Below are positions 58,481 to 64,000 of a stretch of DNA of 64,000 nucleotides, piece after piece; the stretch's first letter is position 1, and every line of letters starts with the position of its first letter. The stretch is from Ophthalmolycus amberensis (lineage: Eukaryota; Chordata; Actinopteri; Perciformes; Zoarcidae). Position numbers and translations under genes: made by a program. The DNA lies in the NCBI GenBank assembly GCA_024529925.1, contig JAFEUB010001421.1, positions 843,501 through 907,500 of the forward strand. The letters run 5' to 3'. The notes beneath the pieces are model-generated. The model ran no database searches. It had not been told where the DNA came from and saw only the letters and a program-made list of their open reading frames with translations.

Positions 58481-58846
58481 CTAGAAATGAAGTAAACCTA
58501 CGTGGAAGCTCATTTTGAGAAGATAACGAGTAGAAACTGCCAGCTTGTCAGTTGCACCTGTATTTGACAACATGGGAATGAGCATGTGTTGGTTGTTTCC
58601 TCACCTCTCTAATCCGATCCATAGTTTGTGTCCTTTGCCATCAGTCTCTATCTCCAACCTTTTGCCACTGTATGCTTTCTGCCCTGTCTTTTATTGATAC
58701 ATTCGCCTGAGGGGTAACACTCGTCAGCACCACCACTCTCCCTTACCCTCTATCCTTGCCCTTTTCCATCCGCATCTGTCTTACCAGTCACACCTGCTTG
58801 TATCACATCCGTTCACTGCACTGATGATGTGCCGAAAAGGTTTCCA

Positions 58847-58881
<35 letters not shown>

Positions 58882-59985
58882 CCTGTACTTTCATCAGTGC
58901 GAAAACCAAGAATGATGTATGTGCTCAGGTAAGGCAACATAATGACAGCATCTTCCACTGTGGAAATCCACAAACAAAGGATCCATCATTATGGCTGCAT
59001 ACATAGTACCTCCATATCTGTTTTAAAATGCAGTGTGTTAGTAATGTGTTTTGTATCGTGAAGGGAGCATTTCACAGGTTTAAGAGTAAACACCATGTCA
59101 GCATCATCATTAGCACAAGGGAAATAGGTGTTGCCATCACAGCCATCATTTTCAGCGAGAATGTTACAGCACAAAGCGGTGCTGGAAACAATTTATTCTT
59201 TCGCAGCGTGTTTGGAAAGAAAACAGGATGTTGCCTCTCGGGAGTTTAGCTATTTGTTCCTTCTTCTGTTTTGTGCCACACTCAATGCATTTCTTTATTG
59301 TTTGTGGAAATGTTTGGGGAAGCTTTAACGAGGGCCACGTTAGACTTTCTGGAATATTCTCTCGGAGGTGGGCAGAAAGGAAGTCCATTGCTGTCTGCAC
59401 TGCGCTGAGGGATCATTGAATTGATTGAACAAGCCACTTTTGTTCAATTTCTAGTATTTGGGGCAATTTTCAGGGCTCTGATGGTGCTAACGTAGTTATC
59501 TTTCTTGTTTTTCCCGGCTCTGCTTCAGCTGCAAATTATTATATACAGCAAGAATAATAAAGGTCTGAAGAACAAACAAGGCACTTTAGGATATACAGTC
59601 AGTGCCACCTGCACACGTTAGAAAGTTCCAAATGATTTCAGGCTAAAGGTGCAGTGTTGTCATGAAGTGCTACTCCGCCTGTGATACGCTGATGATGTCA
59701 GCTCAGAGACGACACATATTTAACAGAGAGCCTTTGTTAGAAACTGAGGAAAGACGATCTCACCTTTGCTGCAAATATTTTGATCATTCATTTTTCTTGG
59801 CCATGCTAGCGTTATGGGTCTGAGGATGTATTGCGGCTTGGTTTATCCACTACTTTGGTCCTCACTGAAAAATCTCAAAAACTGCCGGATGGATTGAGAT
59901 TTTGTACAGACAGTGCAGAGATGATCTTTTGGTTTGTGGACTGCCGTTTTAAAGCCTCTAGTTGGGGTTTTGACCTTCACCCTCC
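58481..59985. other. No gene recognised
   Basis: Contains a (TA)n run at 58851-58879 and a fragment of a common fish repeat near 59845-59920 (CTGCCGGATGGATTGAGATT). No coding region is recognised. Confidence 0.4.
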
Positions 59986-59989
59986 TGGT

Positions 59990-60465
59990 TTATTGGCCGT
60001 CGCCATATTGGTTTTTGGCTGTCGATATCTTGCTTTTTGAGCGTAGCCATCTTGTTTTTTTGCAACCAGAAGTGATACCAGATGGAGCTAAGTACAACCA
60101 AACACTGTTTTAGGCAACCAAAATGTTACAATTAACTCTCATGAACTGAAATCACACTGTGAGGGGGTCAAAGTTGAGAGACGAAAACACGGACAACTCC
60201 CAGACCGGACAAGCCTGTGGTAGTGACCTGTCAATCACAAGGTAGCCCCGCCCTAATGCATACCCTGCTTTATGGTCTATTTTACTATGAATGGATCATA
60301 ATTTACTAAATGAACATCATGCTGTATTGAAGAAGACTTGAAACTAGAGATTGAGACCATAAACTCATGTTTACTGATGTAATAAATCAAGAGAGAAGTA
60401 GAGTAATTTGCTCATTGACTTCTATACAACCAGAGGATTCGCCCCCTGATGTCCATTAGAAAGGA
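59990..60465 (-). repeat. Dispersed repeat, copy 2 (inverted partner of 18.1 kb)
   Basis: Same block order as 18118-18535 on the opposite strand, including TTTCAAGTCTTCTTCAATAC and CCCAGACCGGAC. It is non-coding. Confidence 0.6.
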
Positions 60466-63416
60466 TGCAAATTGAAGTCACTTACGCATTGGCTTAAGTG
60501 AATTTGCCCCTTGAGTGAAACAAACTAGCAATCCAGTCATACTGATTTCCCCAAATTTACCACTCATGGAGGCGTTCATGATTATTGTTTGGCATGTCTT
60601 CTTGCTCAAAGTCACAGAGGAAGAGATGGATTTCCTGTCTTTCATAAAACGTAAAAAAAGAACAGGGTAATTAAATTGAGCAGTGGTAATTACAGCACAG
60701 AGGACGGCGGGCCACCTACACAGACTTGAACCAGTGTCCCTGTGCTTTGTATAACTGTCCAAATGGGGTCAAAGGGTTTTTCTCATGCAACTGGTATGGG
60801 TATCCATAAAAACGTGATGCCAACACGCCATTTATTGTCCCCTTAAAAAGCTCAATTACTTTTGAAAAATGTAATGCTTTCATTTGAAGACTCAATGAGG
60901 ACAAGTAGCAGACAGGGACCATGGCTTAAGACAAGTCTTTGAGGGCTTGATTATGTACAGATTGTCATTAGGTTCTACCTCATCTGTACAGTATTCCAAT
61001 GACAAGTTTGACTGAATGGTACTGCATGCAATGAAGACCCTTTATGCTATGTGTCGGAATCTGCTGTGGAATTACAGTTACATCATCATTGTATTTCTGA
61101 GATATTACTGCCATATACCATCCTCCTTTTTTAGGTTATGCATTTCTCATCTGCTTTCTGGTTTTTTGCTGACTTGCTCCTATCTGAGGTCTTGAAGGAT
61201 GTTTTCGGTTAAAGTTTTGAGCTACATCAGAAATCACCGCTTCTCCTGGCATCTTTCATCTTTAGGGAGGCATTCATTCAGCACGGCAGCGTCACCTCAG
61301 AGCTTTCTGTTACGGCGGCAATAAGACAGGAGTATATATGTGTGTGTGTGTATGTGTGCTTCTTTCTGGAGGGGAGGGAGGGACGGAGGGAGAGAGAGGG
61401 AGCACCCTTCCACCTCATCTCTCTCCCCGCCCCACTCCCACACACCCATCTTCTCTCCTCCCACGCCATCCGTTCCATTACAATGGTAATAGGATTTGGA
61501 GGGCTGCATTATTGCTGCTGTCTGAGCTGGCCCTGTCCGCGCCGCTCCCCCTGACTTGCATGTTAGCGTCCTGATTCATACTCTGTTCACAGAGGCCCTC
61601 CATTAAAGACTGAGGGGAGTCGTTTGGTTCAGGGTTGTTATAGCCCTCTGCTATATGGACTGCTGAGTTTTATTCTTGGCAGACTGACCAGTCAAAAAAA
61701 ACTGATCTGAGCTACAGGGGACTCCTGTTTAATGGCTGCTCTGCTGCAGCCCTCCGGCGAGGCACATTTGTTCAGACAGAGGTTATGTTTATGGCCGTTC
61801 ATGAGGGTGATTTTAAAAAGCTGTAATTTCTAGTGAACGGCGTTGCTTTTGGAGTTTCGCACTTATTTTAAATTTCTTTACAAGTGAGAAGTGGAGCGGA
61901 ATTGTCAAGGTCAGAGCTGAAGCCAAATCCCCAGTGAAGTCGATATACAGTATGCTAACCAGTGATAACGTGGCAACAGCAAAGAGCAGCCTCACAGTTG
62001 GCTGCACGACGACATGGCAAGCACTGCCCCTTCATATATTTACACAGAGATATGTATTATTCATGTTATTTAAAGGTTGACTTCTTAATTCAGTTTTCTT
62101 GCAAAATAAAAAAAGACAGAAAACGTATAACTGCAGTGTGAACGCACTACATTCTCAATTTTAGAGTATGGGGATTTAGTGTTATGCGAGAAATGCCAGG
62201 ATGTAGACTACATGAGCAAGTATGAGAAATGAGCTTACTGCACATCCTCAACTGCCCCACAATGCATTGCGTCTGGGTGCCTTGAGACGGACGGACAGTC
62301 AGTCTGGCGAAAAAAATTGTTTATATGTCACAAGTTTTAATATGTTTTTGGTTGAGAAAGTAACTATTTAGATTCCCAATATGTGGTCAGTTTTTCCAAA
62401 CGTCGTCTGTTTGGATATTTGCTGCGATGTTTTCGGAGATGTTCGGAGACCGGCCATGTGGTACATCTTGCTTGAGTACACTTCAATATCTGCGGGTAAA
62501 ATCATCGTTATCCATCATTTAGTAGGCAGTGTGCAGTACACACCATTCAGTATGTAGTATGGGATTATGCTGCGTGCTGGGTACATGTTTACGATCACAA
62601 TGCTAACATGATATTTACCGGGTAAAGGTTGCCATGATCATGTCTTATTTTTGCGTGTTAGCATGCTAACATTTGCTGTTGACACACTGTTCTTTTATTT
62701 TTGCAGGTAGAGGAAAACAGAACTATCAAAAGTAAATCTCATCCATTTATCATCGCTATCATGGAAGGTTTTATATATTTATTGATTGTTTTATGCCCAG
62801 CCTTGGTTGTTGGGATACGTCTGTCTGGACCAAGTGGTGGATCCACCAACGAATCAACAAACCCAATAGTGTTGCTAAAAATAAAAAAGATTTTTGCCTC
62901 CTCAAGCAGCATGTAACAACTCTAAAACAGAGTACCTACTCTTTCATCATGGCACCGTTGAAGAATGTCATGCTGCACTCCAGCTCACAAGCTGTTCGTC
63001 GTCTGAACGGAACACATATTGCTGCTCTTAAACCTCTCTCGTCTCGGTCACTGTGTGGTGGCATTGTGCTCGTCGGGCTGCTTCCTGTCCGTGACAAAGC
63101 TAGATCAATCACTGCTGGACTTGCGTTGTGGGCACTGCTCAGAAACAGGGTTCCCACGCTTGCCTTGAAAAAAAGTCCATAAGTGATGATCTATAGGCCC
63201 CTGAAGCTTTCTGCCCCCATCCGCGCCCCCCTCCCCTCACACACACAACCCCCTAGGACACCTGACTACTTACTTGATTTAAAAGATGTGCCAGTCAAGT
63301 CTACATTGTAAATGCTTGGAGATTATGTCTTATTGATAATATCAATGCATGAAATAATGCAACAAGCTGTAGATGAACAACAAACGTGTTTTGTAGACCC
63401 AGACAGCCAGAACCTC
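60466..63416. other. No gene recognised
   Basis: It has a (GT)n-like run at 61338-61356 and a pyrimidine-rich region near 61400-61460. 62575-62690 carries a fragment of the TGTTAGCATGCTAACATTTG repeat. 61570-61800 resembles conserved non-coding DNA by composition only. No gene is visible. Confidence 0.4.
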
Positions 63417-63424
63417 ACTGCACC

Positions 63425-63842
63425 GACTGTCTCCTAAAAATTACGTTCCCCCAAAACTAAAATGCATTCTCAATTACGTTTGACCAAAAACGTATTTTCT
63501 CCCTGATTACGTTTGTGTTTGACTTATTACATTGACGTATTACAAATACGTTTCTAATCAACATTTTAACCTTTTTTTCCCTCTCCACCACCGCCTCTCC
63601 TTCTCCCTATTACGCGGTCAGAATACTACCACAACACGCCGCCTGTCTCCAGCAGAAACGCGCTCATCCAGGCCGAGCAACGAGGAACATTACGCGGCTA
63701 CAATACCTCCACAAAGGCCCGCGTGTAAAATCCGGGAGTATTTGTCATATGTCAAACGTAATCAGGGAGAAAATACGTTTTTAGTCAAACGTAATTGAGA
63801 ATGCATTTTAGTTTTCGGGGAACGTAATTTTTAGGAGACAGG
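63425..63842. mobile_element. 418-bp MITE with about 85-bp TIRs
   Basis: The ends are inverted copies for about 85 bp with only two or three differences: both contain TGTCTCCTAAAAATTACG, then ATGCATTCTCAATTACG, then TATTTTCTCCCTGATTACG. The 8-bp direct repeat ACTGCACC flanks it (63417-63424 and 63843-63850). An 8-bp duplication fits hAT; a near 9-bp match (CACTGCACC/GACTGCACC) and the long TIRs would fit Mutator-like elements. It has no coding capacity. Confidence 0.85.
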
Positions 63843-63859
63843 ACTGCACCATTAGACCA

Positions 63860-63934
63860 CCATTACATTTTTCCTCTCGCGCACCCCCTACAGGCACCCC
63901 CAGGGGTGCGCGCACCCCACTTTGGGAATCCCTG
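63860..63934. mobile_element. hAT right-end fragment with palindrome
   Basis: Ends CACTTTGGGAATCCCTG, the inverted form of a CAGGGATTCCCAAAG hAT terminus, preceded by the perfect 16-bp palindrome GGGGTGCGCGCACCCC (63903-63918). No matching left end is found in the window. Confidence 0.55.
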
Positions 63935-64000
63935 CTCTACAACATGGGATCATCCATTTCTATCTACAGTAAAAGCTGTTCACATGTAAAGGGTTTTTAT

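Overview
The window is vertebrate nuclear DNA, almost certainly from a ray-finned (probably percomorph) fish. I base this on tRNA-headed SINEs with a GACAATAAAAATGG-type tail, many hAT families with GC-rich ends, long TA microsatellites, and a CR1/L2-type LINE and Ty3/gypsy element of the kinds seen in fish. I see no host protein-coding gene, rRNA, intact tRNA gene or CRISPR. It reads as an intergenic or large intronic region built by successive transposon insertions. Family and superfamily names come from remembered motifs, not from a search.

Region by region. (1) 1-7188: a nearly complete Ty3/gypsy retrotransposon on the minus strand, with a 5' LTR (6311-7183), a primer binding site matching tRNA-His, gag and pol. 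Both reading frames are open. Gag and Pol are joined by a textbook -1 frameshift signal (G GGA AAC against the gag stop, then a predicted pseudoknot). The 3' LTR lies left of the window. The LTR holds an intron-containing copy and an exactly spliced copy of the same leader. (2) 7189-33400: mostly featureless DNA with old repeats, two clean hAT deletion derivatives (16389-17363 and 21697-23149), two LTR-like fragments, a long-TIR element and an 800-bp TA tract. (3) 33410-45808: a dense hAT cluster of at least seven insertions in 12.4 kb, several nested. It includes a decayed ZBED5/FAM200-like autonomous hAT and a hAT that holds a TA-flanked MITE with a near-perfect 310-bp-arm palindrome. (4) 45817-56134: a composite tRNA-derived SINE, then a 3-kb hAT (51640-54631) whose AT microsatellite contains a LINE fragment truncated at both ends, and a hAT 3' remnant encoding a dimerisation domain. 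(5) 56135-64000: mostly unassigned sequence with SINE and dispersed-repeat fragments, a 418-bp element with about 85-bp TIRs, and a terminal hAT end.

The only coding capacity that looks functional is the gypsy Gag and Gag-Pol. Everything else recognisable is a broken transposase, a broken LINE reverse transcriptase, or non-coding repeat. The observations most worth following are the splice-derived duplication inside the gypsy LTR, its Gag-Pol frameshift pseudoknot, the nested palindrome at 37.5-39.3 kb, and the LINE patch inside the hAT microsatellite.
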